Source: Podospora pseudoanserina (Eukaryota; Ascomycota; Sordariomycetes; Sordariales; Podosporaceae). From it: 64,000 nucleotides of DNA. Below the pieces are notes generated by a model that saw only the letters and a program-made list of their open reading frames with translations, was not told the DNA's origin and did not search any database. The DNA is taken from assembly GCF_035222485.1 (NCBI RefSeq), contig NC_085921.1:3162001-3226000 (forward strand), in the 5' to 3' direction. The translations under genes and the position numbers were made by a program. Below, piece after piece: positions 11,535 to 22,940 of the stretch; positions within the stretch are counted from its first letter, which is position 1, and every line of letters starts with the position of its first letter.

Positions 11535-12300
11535 GATGGCAAGTCAGAGCCGTCTTGACGGATCCCAATCGCAAGCTCGTGGATATGTTCGACTGTTTTA
11601 GTGTTTGGTTGGTCGATCGCTCGATTCGGGATTTTCAGGTGGGAAGTTGAAGCTTTATGATTGCTTAGTAGAGCGCCATTTACAAACTCGCGAAACGTGG
11701 GAGACCGCTGCCACGACACAAAGGCGCGAACGTTGTCGTTGACATCCAGGTCGTTCCTGGCAAAAGTCAAGGTGAGCTTCGGCCCCCTTGGCGGTCAAAT
11801 GCTCTAAGCGGGGCGCTCACCTCGGTGAAAATGCCCCACATCAGATCTTGGCTTTACAGGGGCCAACGCAACGCTGTGGCGGGTCTGGCCGTTACCCCTG
11901 TCCATCTCCAACCTCACTCCAACCTCTCCGATTTCATCACCCAAAAACAACACCACAATCACCCATGTCATCAGTGTCATCAATGTCATTTCATAGCTCT
12001 CTAACTATACTCTGAAGGCTTTTCAGGATTGTACCGAGCCTGCCTTTCTACAATAGCTTTTAGGATCCCTAAACTGATAACGCCTTCTCAACTTTGCGGA
12101 TCCAGCCCACGAAAAACCAACCAAGAAGAATGCGACACCAGACGCCAACCAGACTCATTCCTTGACCGATATTTCTTGCCGCTATAAAATCCACATAACA
12201 CGTATCTCACAATGCATCATTAAGTTCCCGGGGCTGAGAGAGCCCATTTTCACCGCCTCATAACCACACGCATCATGTCGCGTCACCCTACCCGGAACAT
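11535..12300. other. Promoter region of cyclin H gene and 3' flank of BAR gene
   Basis: No additional gene is seen. The stretch at 11900-12010 is CA/TCA-rich with short repeats (ATGTCATCAGTGTCATCAATG) of no evident function. Confidence 0.45.
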
Positions 12301-13745
12301 CTAGTAACCAACCTCCCGTCTCGCTGGTACTGGAGGAGCAGGCTTCTTGGATCTGCTCGGAGGAGGCGGCGGTGGAGCCTTCTTCACGACAGGATAACTA
12401 GACGTGCGTGTAAGACTCGCGCTCCCTACACTGGTGGCGGGACTTGAGCTACGGCCCCAATCCGGGCTTCCCGTGTCGCTCGTGTCGTCATCCCGGTCGC
12501 CAAACACATCGTCCTTGGTGGTCACGATCTTGTTAACAGGGCGCAACTGGCCACGCAAGTTGCTGACGTTGGGGATGTTTTGGTTGACGCCGTACACCGA
12601 GCTTGGAGTGCTGGCGCCGGATATCCGACCTCCGCCGATACGCTCTCGCTCCAGACTCGCACCGCCCTGGAAAGTACTAGCCTTGCTGATGGTGGGGCGA
12701 ACCGTACCGTCTTGCTGATTTTGAGGTTGAACTGGAAGGCCGATACGTCCAGTACGAGACGCAGGCATGCGGACAGGTGGTGCGCTCGATTCGGTCTCGT
12801 CGGACTCGTAGATCTTCTGGCTGCTCACCCGAGGAGCACGCTCAGAGAAGCTCTGCGCCGTATTCGACCTGGCACGGCCGGTTGTTGGGCGCCGTTCTAT
12901 ACTGCCATATGTGCTCATGCCTCCGGGTGCCGGTGCTCCTGGCCAGTTTTGGCGAACACGTCTGAGTTCCTCGGCACACCGCTCATGGTAGTCGAGCTCG
13001 GCGTCCAAGAACTGCGTCAAATCCCGTACGCTGTCGGCTTCAGCATCCCGAATGTCCTGCATACGGCGCCCAACGTCCTCGGAAGATTCCTCGTATTTGG
13101 CCTTGGCGGCGCGAAGCTCGTCGTCGATTCTGAAGTCATCTCGCTTGGCCTTCTGGGACTTGGAGATGCTGGCGTCGTACGCAAGGCGGCGGTTCTCGAG
13201 CTTCTTGCGGGCAGCCTGTGCAAAAACAATTGGTTAGACACAGGTTCATGGGGAAGCAAGCGGTAGTTGCGTACGAACCTGATACTCCTTCATCATAGCC
13301 AGCGACCTCTCCAGCGACTCCAGCCAGGTTGTTGTGGCCTCCCCAACATAAGCCTCCTGGATTGCGGAAACCCTCTCGTTGGCCCGACCCATCGTTATGA
13401 GGCAGTTGCCAAAGTCGGAGTCTGGTTGGAACTCCTCGCCGTGTGCAACCATTGTGCGGCCCAGATAGGCAGCTGGGAGGCCCTTCTCTCTGTCTTCCGC
13501 AGCCTCGACACGGCGGCCAACCCATTTGACGTATTGATTCATTGACCTTTGGAGGCGTTCCATGCCTGTGTCCTGTTAGTACGAGAAGCTCTCTTCGGAG
13601 TGTGATGGGAAACCTCACCCTCAAAACGAAGAGCCATCTCCATTTCGAGCTGCTTGAAGTCATCAGACATGGTAGTCTTTGCTTCACTGCCCATCTTCTC
13701 GCCGGCCCATTGGAAGGCGCGGTCGAACTTCTTGCCAATATTCAT
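12301..13745 (-). CDS. BAR-domain protein, endophilin-like, with proline-rich C-terminus
   Basis: Three exons (13745-13619, 13565-13279, 13215-12301; introns 53 and 63 nt) give 442 residues. The start fits an amphipathic N-BAR helix (MNIGKKFDRAFQWAGEKMG). The BAR region spans about residues 1-250 and includes DDFKQLEMEMALRFEGMER, SMNQYVKWVGRR and the coiled segment KSQKAKRDDFRIDDELRAAK. The long C-terminal half is Ser/Pro-rich and ends in KKAPPPPPPSRSKK and PAPPVPARR, typical SH3-binding sites. No SH3 domain is present, so it may bind an SH3 partner. BAR dimers bind and bend membranes at endocytic or Golgi sites. The closest named comparison I can suggest is the endophilin type (S. pombe Mug137), with the exact orthologue uncertain. 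Confidence 0.88.
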
Positions 13746-16700
13746 GATGAGGGTCTGGTGTGTACGTTGTAGATGGCGGTATAGGTGAGTTGTGCAGATG
13801 AGGAAAAAGAGGAGAAATGTCCTATCAGCAGTGGGACAGATGGCGGATAGTGTCCTTATGGGTGTCTCCCGGTGGGAATTGCCAGCGCACAGCTCGGCTG
13901 CTCCAACCTCTTGAATTAGTCGTGGTGGTTGGGTTGTGGTGTGGTATCCGTAATGAGTGACGTTCCTCCGTGTTACAATGACGGCAGCCGATTAAGAAAG
14001 GCAAAAGGTTGGGAAGCACTGCTTCGGGACGGGAACAGGGTCATATGCAGTCGAGGAAGGCGAATAAAAGAGAGGCCAGAGGTAGAGTCTGGGAAAAGAG
14101 AGTGAGGGCTCTGATATGTATTCAATGGCCGCGAGACAGATTTGTACCGTACCGTCCCTCTTGATTGCGAAACTCGTCAAAACGGGTGAATTGGAATCCT
14201 GTAGCTGGTCGCTAGGAACAAGGGTCCGCCGAACCCAAGCGGGCCAGGGGCCACTCACACCCTGAGCGGTGGCTGCAGAGCGCTAAACATGCAACTACAG
14301 GGGGGTCCCATCATCCATGCCCACCAACAGCTGACCCGCGCACCTGGGGTATCAGTCTGTTATCAGCGGGTGCGGAATCTCTCAATCATGAATGATCGAT
14401 GTTTCCCATTCTGCTGGTTGCCCAGACACGGCCACATCTCGGACAGCTTTGTCGACGCAATATCGGATGAAAGTGGAAGCTGCAGCGTGAGATCACTCTC
14501 ATGCCGTCTCGATATGGAAGCTGCAATGGCTTTGCGGACCGTCGACAGCAGAAATCACCAGACACCTTCCACTTACCTCACCGTCCTTCAATTCCCACAT
14601 GTAAATGGAACCAGCATCTACACGCGCGACTGGTGAGAAAGGCTTCTGTCCTAAAATATCAAGGCACCCGTTCCCTAGACTGATTCGCCCCATCGAAACG
14701 CTTGCTGTCACGCTTGCTATGGTAGCACACAAGAGGCCCATTCCCCTGACCAGCTGTTGCTGCTGTGGGACTGTGGACTGTGGACACCTTGAATGGAGAC
14801 CTGTCACTTGTTGGATCTAGATGTCTTGGGATGTCTCCGAAGACATCTGCACGATTGACAAGGTTCCCCGTTGCTTTCTGGGCGTCTGGCTCCCAATCGA
14901 CCAACCCACTTGTTGAGGCGCAGCAGTTTGTGTGTCGCGTTCAACTCTTCTTGCTTCCCCCATCTACCGGCCATCAATGAGTCGATTGCTGTTCACAAGC
15001 ACATCCAGATACGAGCTATTCGCACCGAATAAGAGCCGGACCCATTGAATATACTTGGGATGATGATCCGGTACCATTTCCGCCAACACGCCGGTTCTGG
15101 TGCCACCCACACCAGCATGCAACCTGTAGGTCGATATTGAGAAGAAGCTCTTCCTGCATCCGACACAAGAGCCACCTGCTTGGGCCAGAATAGCCTGAAA
15201 TCGTTACAGCATGCTATTCAGCGACCACCCACCATCACAATCAAGTCTAGGCCCTCACTACATTCCAACATGGTGGATGGTCGGCCCGAGCTCGGGCGTA
15301 TTGGTGTGGTGCGGATAACAAGTCGCTGATGCTCTTGCTGTTGTTTCTCTACGCCTTCCGACTGCCGCCCGGACGGGGTGTTTGCAGGTGATCATCGTCT
15401 TCTTCCAGAAAAAGAATCCTTTCACGATCGGAACCATTGGCCAGCAGAATGGCAGATCCGGAGCAATCGTAGCGCCAAAAACGAAACGCCGGAGAGATCC
15501 GCCAGCCGCCGTCAATCATGGCCCAATTCATACCAAATCCTCAGAGCGCTTGGCCAAATCCGAAACAGCACTTGAAAGCCAGTTGCAAGGTCCCCCCGTC
15601 TCTTCAGCGCTGTTTCAGCCTTGCCTTGTCAATCTCTAATCGACTTTCATGCCTTCAGTTTGAAGTCTCAGTCTCTCAGAGCCAATTGAAGCTGTCTTTG
15701 CTCCCTTTGACGCCCTGACGATCAGAAGCCAACCAACTACTCGGCGGGTTTCGATTGACTTTTGGTTGACTAACAGGGTTTATTTTTAGGCCAAACGACA
15801 CCACCTATGACAATGACGCTGCGAAACACCGTCACCGTGCTTGGACAGTCATGGAAGCTAGAGAAAACCAAATGCTCAGTGATGGAGTCATTGGACATGC
15901 GGCTGCAGTTCGGATTTGTCCTCCACCAATGCTCTTTGATTCACTTTCCCTCTTTGAAGTCCAACATTTTCCCAGCTTCCCAACTTCAAAACAACCCACA
16001 CTTGGCGCCAACCACAAGCCATTCAAAACCTCCCCTTCCCATTTCGCTTCCGTCGATCTCACATTCTCATCCAAACCGATGGGTCATCTGTCTTCAATGC
16101 GACAACTCCACAAAATACATGGTGACGTTTCAATGCACTTGGTGTCTTTGAAAAACAGTGGGAGCGGAAAAGCCAAGACGTCTCCGCCTCTCCGCCTCCG
16201 TTTCCCGTCCCAAAGTGTCAACCCCGTAACCATGTGACCCTCCTCTCCGACTCCGTACATACTTTTCGGATGCCGAGCCGAGCGTTCGGAGGAACCGTCA
16301 AATATACCCAGTGCCCAGTGATACTGATGTAAACAATGGCGAGGCCCCTTAAACCAAAATATAATACCCCCCTTTCCATACCTGGCCTAGCCATTGACGT
16401 TTAAGGGGCCATCTTCATCCATCGCTGACTGCTCTCAAATACACCACGTGAGTTGGTCGACAGCGCCTAGGGAACATCGCTCACTCGGGCACTATTTCCC
16501 AGGGCAAGAGATGCTGGTGAGCTACATGAAAGAAGCCATCGGTGTACTCTACATTCGGTTATGACCTCCAATACTTCCCAGCTACCACATGGCAAAACAA
16601 GTGGTAAAATTGGGAGTTATTTCAAGGCCGTGATGTGAACTTTGATGAAAACTTCCAGCTAACCCCCACACGCTGCAGGCCTAGGTATATAACATGGGTG

Positions 16701-16994
16701 AACATGACTATGATGGCGATATAAGCTTGCATAGGATTAAAAATGTCCAATAAGAAGAACCGCCTGCTTGTTCATGTGATCTAATCAGCAAGGGCAATAC
16801 AGCAAACCTGCCAGGTCAAACTTCTAAAAGAAGACCTCACACCAAAAGAAGGCTAAATAGCATGCATAGGGTATGTAAGAATGCATACAGGCTCTGTTCC
16901 AACCGGTCAATGTCCCATCTCAAAACGCCAATTACAACAACATAAGAATTTCCAGTCCCATCCAAGTTTCCAGTAATCACCCTCTCAACCCCCT
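13746..16994. other. Intergenic region, no gene supported
   Basis: The stretch between the two BAR genes has only short open frames without domains or splice logic. The left end is the promoter of the 13745 gene; the right end (about 16400-16990) is the AT-richer 3' flank of the next gene. Nothing else is recognised. Confidence 0.45.
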
Positions 16995-18193
16995 TTACAC
17001 AGTCCCACTGATGCTCAGTTCTCTTATCTCCTGTAGCACCTGTTCGACTCTGCTATCCAAGTGGCCCTCGGCGTACTGATCTCTAGTGTCCGCATCTAGG
17101 TACTGCTGCACCTGAGCCATTCTGCTGTAAGCCTCTGCGCAAAACCGCAATTGGATCTTGACAAGTGCCTCGAATGATGGATCAAGGTAAGGAACGCGTA
17201 GATCGATGAGCTGTGGAAGCTCCGTGCACAATTGTTCGTTGAGCTGTTCGTATGCTGCCTTGGCCATGTCCATCTCCTTCTCCGCTCTTGGGAGCTTGGT
17301 AACATCCTTGTCGGGCTTTTCGACCAGCTTCTTAACCTTGGCACGTAGTGCGTCGTAGTCGAGGAGTTTGTGGCTGCGCTTCTTGATACCTAAATTACCC
17401 GTGTCAGAAGGTCTCGGATCCGGGGGCAGGGAGTAGGAACATACACTCATTCACATCGGGAAAGTAGGCGCAAAATCTCGAGATGGGCTCTAGCACTGTC
17501 GTCCGATATGGCCCGTCGAGCGCCTTGATCGTTTCGGCATCCAAATCCTCTACTGCTTGCTTGTAGCTCCTGCTCACGCCGTCCTTAGCGCCGGCTTCGC
17601 CGTAGAAGGCATCGATTGTCTCGGCAATACGCATTTGTGAGGCCGTCATCGCTGTTATCTGTTAGTACATTACCGCTTCGACCTGTCCCTTCTGGCACCG
17701 TGTCCTCATACCTCGCAGAGAATCGAGGTATCCCTTTGCCTCCTTCTGTAACCGCAGCGATGCCGCCTCCATGGTTCTGAAACGTCTATCCAAAATATCA
17801 GTTTCCTATTCCAACCTCTTTCAACCAGCGATTGCGTGGCACCATATCCGTACCTTTCTTCAACTTCATAATCCCGGTCATTTGTCTTCTCGACATGGCC
17901 TGATCAAACCAAGAACAGTCAGCATTTTGGAAGCAGAAGAAATTTCGTCTTCGGGGCGGTAGAGTATAGTGTAGTGGTTGGCATCGTTGGGGGCGAGGCC
18001 ATGGAAGTGGTGTGGCGCTGATGTTGGTGCTCTCAGTGCATTAACGAAACGGACGAACCGGTCTTCATCATCACCTGCGTCGTAGCGCGGTTGACATTCT
18101 TCTTGAAGCCTGCAGTACAACAAAAAGGTCAGCGCAAAATGTCTCTGGTACATCCTCAAGTTATGGTGCGGTCCACGTACCCGCCCAAGACAT
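16995..18193 (-). CDS. BAR-only protein of the Hob1/Rvs167 type, lacking SH3
   Basis: Six exons on the minus strand: 18193-18181, 18109-18059, 17899-17854, 17785-17712, 17651-17445, 17389-16995 (introns 71, 159, 68, 60 and 55 nt). They join in frame to 261 residues beginning MSWAGFKKNVNRATTQVMMK and continuing GHVEKTNDRDYEVEERRF. The BAR fold fills the protein: SLRLQKEAKGYLDSLRAM, FCAYFPDVNECIKKRSHKLL, LPQLIDLRVPYLDPSFEALV and QLRFCAEAYSRMAQVQQYLD are strongly Rvs167/Hob1-like. Yeast Rvs167 and S. pombe Hob1 continue into a linker and an SH3 domain, whereas this one stops after LQEIRELSISGTV. It probably dimerises, perhaps with an Rvs161/Hob3 partner, at endocytic sites. A first exon of 13 nt and an intron of 159 nt are the weakest parts of the model. 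Confidence 0.87.
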
Positions 18194-19060
18194 GATGGGC
18201 AACTGGTTGTTGACTGGTTGATTCCTGGTCTATTGCGGTTCGAAATTCAGGGGTTTTCAGGGCGTCGCTCGTTCGTCCCCTGTTCGAATAGGGCAATGCG
18301 CAGTCGTCGGTTGTATTGGTCGTCGTTGTTGAATGAAGCGATATTCAAGGCAAAGCTAATTGACTGACAACCGCAGGTAGTGTCGTGGTTCAAGGCTGGC
18401 TAGGATGCTCGTTGTGGCCGGTTTGAATCTGAACCGCCGAGATGGAGAGAGGTGACGAATGTTGAACTGTGGCTGAGCCCCGCTTGACTGCCTACCAAAC
18501 CCGCGTGCGTGCCGTCGTCCCGCCCCGACGACGTCAGAGCCCAGGAACAGCCACAATCCCGGCACAGATCCCCCGCCAAGTGGGCCATCTCCGAGCTTCT
18601 GGGCTGCCGCCTGTTTGCCAGCTGACAACCAAGCCTTCCAACCTCATCTCACTTCAAGCCATCTCACTCACTCAGAACAACGGCTTTGTGTTCCAAAGTT
18701 AGAATGCCTTTGAGTCACTCGCCGCGGCGAGGAGGCTTACGGTTCATGTCAAAAATGTAGACCATAGTTTTATTTATAAGATCTCGCAATAGACTCTTAT
18801 GTTGCACCTTTCTTTCATTCACTCATTTTTGCATTCTATCCAAAAGACCACACACCCAACAAGCAATTCCCCAGCCGGCTGTTCAAAGCCCATTTAAAAA
18901 GTTTCCACCCACAGCAAAGACACTTAGAAACAACACCAAAGTCTGCCAGAGGCAGCCAACCAGCATAACGACCAAACAAAAGTCCCGCCGGTTCAAACAA
19001 AAACCCGTTCAGGATCCAGAACCAGTACCAGCAACATCCATCGAGTCATAAACACCAGAA
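18194..19060. promoter_or_regulatory. Shared divergent promoter region, BAR-only gene and peptidyl-tRNA hydrolase gene
   Basis: 867 bp separate the two divergent start codons. It holds no gene. It is CA-rich directly before the hydrolase start (18900-19060), as common in fungal 5' UTRs. Confidence 0.5.
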
Positions 19061-19657
19061 ATGTCTGTTCGGCGCATCCTCGTCGTCGGCCTCGGCAACC
19101 CCGGCGAAGCCTACCGCAACACCTACCACTCAGCCGGCCACATCGTCCTCAACGCTCTACGAAACCAGATGGCTGATACGCAGCCTTCCTTCAAGGTAGC
19201 GCGGCATGGAAAGAAGAGCACAGAAGCCTCCATCGGGCCAAAATATTCGTTTTTGCAAAGTCCCTGTGTTATGAATGTGACTGGGACATGGTTCGCAAGG
19301 GCTTACAGGGAACACCTTATTGACAATGGGCTCAGTCCAGCTGAGTTGGGAGTTGTACTGGTGCATGATGACCTGGAGGAGGAGCTGGGTGTAGTGAAGA
19401 TTAGGGATTGGGCGCGGAGTCATAGGGGGCATAACGGCATTAAGAGCGTGAACGCCTCGTTGAAGGCTGATCCAGAAGGGAAGTGGGCTAGGGTTTCGGT
19501 CGGTATTGGGAGGCCGGTGGAGAGGGAGAGGGCGTCGGTTTCGGATTATGTGCTGAGCAAGATCCCAAGGCATGCTAGAGGGATTTTGGAGGAGAAGGGA
19601 GGGGCTGGGCTGTTGGCTGCGTTGATGGATTTGGAGAGGAAATGGGAGGCTTCATGA
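19061..19657 (+). CDS. PTH1: Peptidyl-tRNA hydrolase, bacterial Pth type
   Basis: Single exon, 198 residues, the normal length for the bacterial-type Pth family. It releases peptides from prematurely dissociated peptidyl-tRNA; yeast Pth1 is mitochondrial. Visible motifs are VVGLGNPGEAYRNTYHSAG with the catalytic His (His23), CVMNVTG with the substrate-binding Asn, VLVHDDLEEELG with the conserved Asp and HRGHNGIKSV with the final conserved Asn. The usual His-Asn-Ala/Gly after the catalytic His is His-Ser-Ala here, a small deviation. The 3' end lies only about 150 bp from the NLR relic. Confidence 0.94.
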   Translation: MSVRRILVVGLGNPGEAYRNTYHSAGHIVLNALRNQMADTQPSFKVARHGKKSTEASIGPKYSFLQSPCVMNVTGTWFARAYREHLIDNGLSPAELGVVLVHDDLEEELGVVKIRDWARSHRGHNGIKSVNASLKADPEGKWARVSVGIGRPVERERASVSDYVLSKIPRHARGILEEKGGAGLLAALMDLERKWEAS

Positions 19658-19812
19658 GGTGCAAATTAAAGGGTTGAAGGTGTGAGAGAATCTGTACCGA
19701 TATATTTTGTGATACCCAATTTGGAGGCAGGAGTCTATATCCTGAGTTCCTCAGTTTCTTCCTCCATTACCCAAAACCATACCAATGAAGAATAACTGCA
19801 TGTGTCTCCCCA

Positions 19813-22717
19813 TCATGCCAACATCTGGCTCTCCCGTATACCCCTCTTATGGAGCGGCTGTAAAGCCTTCTCGTCATTTCGGTGTGCTGCTGCCTCTAAA
19901 AGACGCCCAACAGTAGGATCTGCACCGTTATCAAGAAGTAATTCCACTCCCCTCCCATTCTCAGCCCATACAGCGACAAGCAAAAGGCGTCACAACATCC
20001 ACATCAAAACCATCTCCTATGAACCAATCACGTACGGCAAACCCGATACCATCCTGGGGCGTCTGGAATATGTGATTTGGGTCAGGCGCCATACTCTAAA
20101 AGGATCCGGGCCGAGTCATTATGCGACGAGTACAAAGCCCAGAACAGCGCTGTAGTGCCAAACTCGGCTTGAAGCTCGACATCGGGATCAACGTCATGTG
20201 TCAACAGCTCACGTAAAGCTCCATATTGGTCCCTGAGGGTAGCTCGCCGCAGGGAAATTGGTTCGGTCGACTTCAGGACAGGTCTCAAAGAGGGCGCGGA
20301 GGATCTGAAAAAGTTGGGTGTTAGTCAGAGTATCCGATAGCCAACCTCAGCACCGTGGCTTGAACGTACCAACTGTAAACCCTTGTCTGCGGCTGCGTGT
20401 ATGGGGTCTCTAACTGATCTAAAAATGGGAGCCTCCCCAGTGCCCCATCAGAAAAACAGCAAAGGATCGCACAAATTCTTTGAGTTGTAATGTAGCTGCA
20501 GAACAAGGCTGTGGAGTTGCGGGTGGCTCATGTCTGCCAACCTATTATGGCCCCTCCAGTTGCTGGAAGCATACTGCACGAGTGGAAAAGTAGCGACTAT
20601 GAGCTCGCCCTGTTCTTTGTCTTTCGGGCTAATAACAAACTGCTCGACCAACTCGGAGACTTCTGGATCCGTCATATATGTCAAGCAGGTGCGAGCAACC
20701 TCTGTATTGGCAGCTTGTCTCTCGACGTGAAACTGTGATGCCAGTGAGTCTGTTATCCTATCTGACTCGAGATATTCCTGGACCGAATAGTGAGCAATCC
20801 TCACGTTGCTGTTTTGGTCGAACTCGAGGAGGCCAGGACAGATTTTCAGGATTTCGTCATCACCCTCCAGTATCCTGTCTTTGTTGAACTGGGGATTATC
20901 TCCGAGCTCCACTGCCGTTGCATGGATGAGCTCGAGGGTTGTAAGCGGCCGTGCAGCGGTACAGAGCAGTGTCAAGACTCTCCTGGCATCTTCGGCTAAG
21001 GCTTTGTCGATATTCAGGAGTATTCGTTCGTAGGTGTCTTCCGGGTTCCGAGGGAGCGAGGCGAGCATGCTGTTGAGATGGGTCTTGCTTATTGGACGGG
21101 ATTGGAGGGCTTTGAACTGGCATTCGACCCATCGAAAGCTGTGATGTATCAGTACACATCCACATGTTTTTGTTGACATTGAAGACGTCTCATGACCACC
21201 AAATAACCTGAAAAAACTCACGCCATTAGCACGAGATGCTAGAGCATCCTGAATTTCCTGTCGATAGTTTTTCCACCCTTGGAGGCGACGATTCGTTTGT
21301 AAGCGAGCAGCAACGAAGGACGAGATATCCGAGTCAATGGAAGCATTTTGATGTCTCCGTCTTCAGATGGTGATAGACACTCCCGAATATCTTGTTCGTC
21401 ACGGCTGCTGACCAAAAGATGTAACCGAGGTTCTGACCACTCTCGTATTACTTGTACCGCATCGAGCAAATCATCTCGGTGTCTGTCTTTTGGACTCTCA
21501 TCTAAGGCGTCTACAATGATGTAGACGTCCTCGAACTCCCGAATTATGGCGTTTAGAGTCTCCAAGAGTTCGTCATCGGGTGGCGTGGCGTCAACAAAAC
21601 TATCCTCGAGGCGTTTGAGGTGCTCTTCCCCTGTCTTAATCTGACCAGCGAGCTGGAGGATTGCTGATCGAAGCAAAGCGGTAGCATCTTGCTTCGATCC
21701 GTCGTTGAAAGTGAAGTAGAAGTAAGCCAAGCCACTGGTGACTTTTCCGGGCGGGACTGCTGCTGCCGGTGTCTCTCTGCCAACTGGATAGCTGTTGAAG
21801 ACAGGACCGACTTACCACAGCCGGCAAACCCATTCAACCAGAGGAAGGAATTTGGTGTGGATAGCCAAGTGTTGAAGTCAGTTCCTTTCACAAACCAGTG
21901 ACCAATTCCTGAATGACGCTTCTTACAGGCCTCATTGTAGTTGACTGACACATCGGGCGCTTTTAGGCCCGACCAGGATCGAAGTTCATGGGATACTTGA
22001 GTGTTTCGGATGTGGTTGGGTACCGCTTTCGTATCCTCTACATCATCCTCAATCTTCATTTGGCTGTCCCTCATAAGACTAACAGTGGCTTTTGTGTCTT
22101 TTATACCATCTTGAATAGTAATTTGACTACCTCTGATGAGATGAACCGCAAGTTTGGTGTCTTGTATATCATCCTGAATGGTCGTTGCGTCCTTTTGTTG
22201 GGCCACTTGAAGAGCCAACGTTAGGCCGGCGCGGATGTTGTCAATGGTTTCGTCAAGTTTCTGAAGCGTACCCTCTATTATTACATACACATATACGGTT
22301 AGTTAGTGGGAAATCGTGCAGGCTTAACTGCTACTTACGGTGGAAAGGGTAGGTGACCCGGCGAGCAGCAGTACGTGCGAAAGCCTCGATTTTGGACGAA
22401 GCAGTCCTCGTGAGTCGGTTTGGAGTAGGAGCTTCTGTGAGTATCTTGGACTCATTGCTCAATTCGTATATGTATTCCTCGCACTCTTGAATCGAATATT
22501 GTATAGTCTTGAGAAGTGCTAGCTCAATAGGTTGGAATTTGCGGTTTCTAAAATTTGAGTCTAAAGAGTTGAGAATCAAAAGAAGGGAATCCAGCTTGCT
22601 GATGGTACGCGAAGTGTCGATTTTCAGGTCCTTCACTGTTGTGTAATACTTGACGAGGCATTGGGTAGCTTGAATGCCCAGAGAAATGACCCCAATAATA
22701 GCACCAGCAACCTCCAT
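19813..22717 (-). pseudogene. Decayed NLR: HeLo-like domain, NACHT, ankyrin tail
   Basis: Minus-strand remains of a STAND/NLR gene. The start at 22717 opens a HeLo-like N-terminal domain (MEVAGAIIGVISLGIQATQC). An intron of about 60 nt at 22275-22336 joins to the pre-NACHT helices. Walker A is GFAGCGKSVLSS (near 21815) and Walker B VYIIVDALDE. The winged-helix part follows (RWVECQFKALQSRP, LTLLCTAARPLTTLELIHAT, GLLEFDQNSNVRIAHYSVQE), and downstream pieces read DPIHAAADKGLQL, LLTHDVDPDVELQ and GVELLLDNGADP, which are ankyrin-like. These lie in different frames: shifts occur near 21740, near 21310, near 20470, near 20420 and again near 20240 and 20080, with in-frame stops in between. No splice scheme I can find repairs all of them. 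Living members act in non-self recognition and cell death. Confidence 0.82.
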
Positions 22718-22940
22718 GATCGTGGCTATGAGATTGGGCAGCCAGATACTTCTTACAGAACAAAAATCCCTATATGTTGTACAAAAGGGAGAGATGGAGG
22801 GAGCCAAATAGGCGGCCATGTATGCCTCGCCTCAAACATCTCGCCAAGGATGCGGCCACTAACTTGACAGCGGCTAAGCGCGAGCGTAATGTCAAATATT
22901 TGTCAGGGTTCTGGGTACATAAATGAAGGTAATCCGAGAT

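Noticed and set aside
20896-21165. Overlapping frames in the NLR relic as independent small genes
   Set aside because: They translate the NACHT/winged-helix DNA out of frame.
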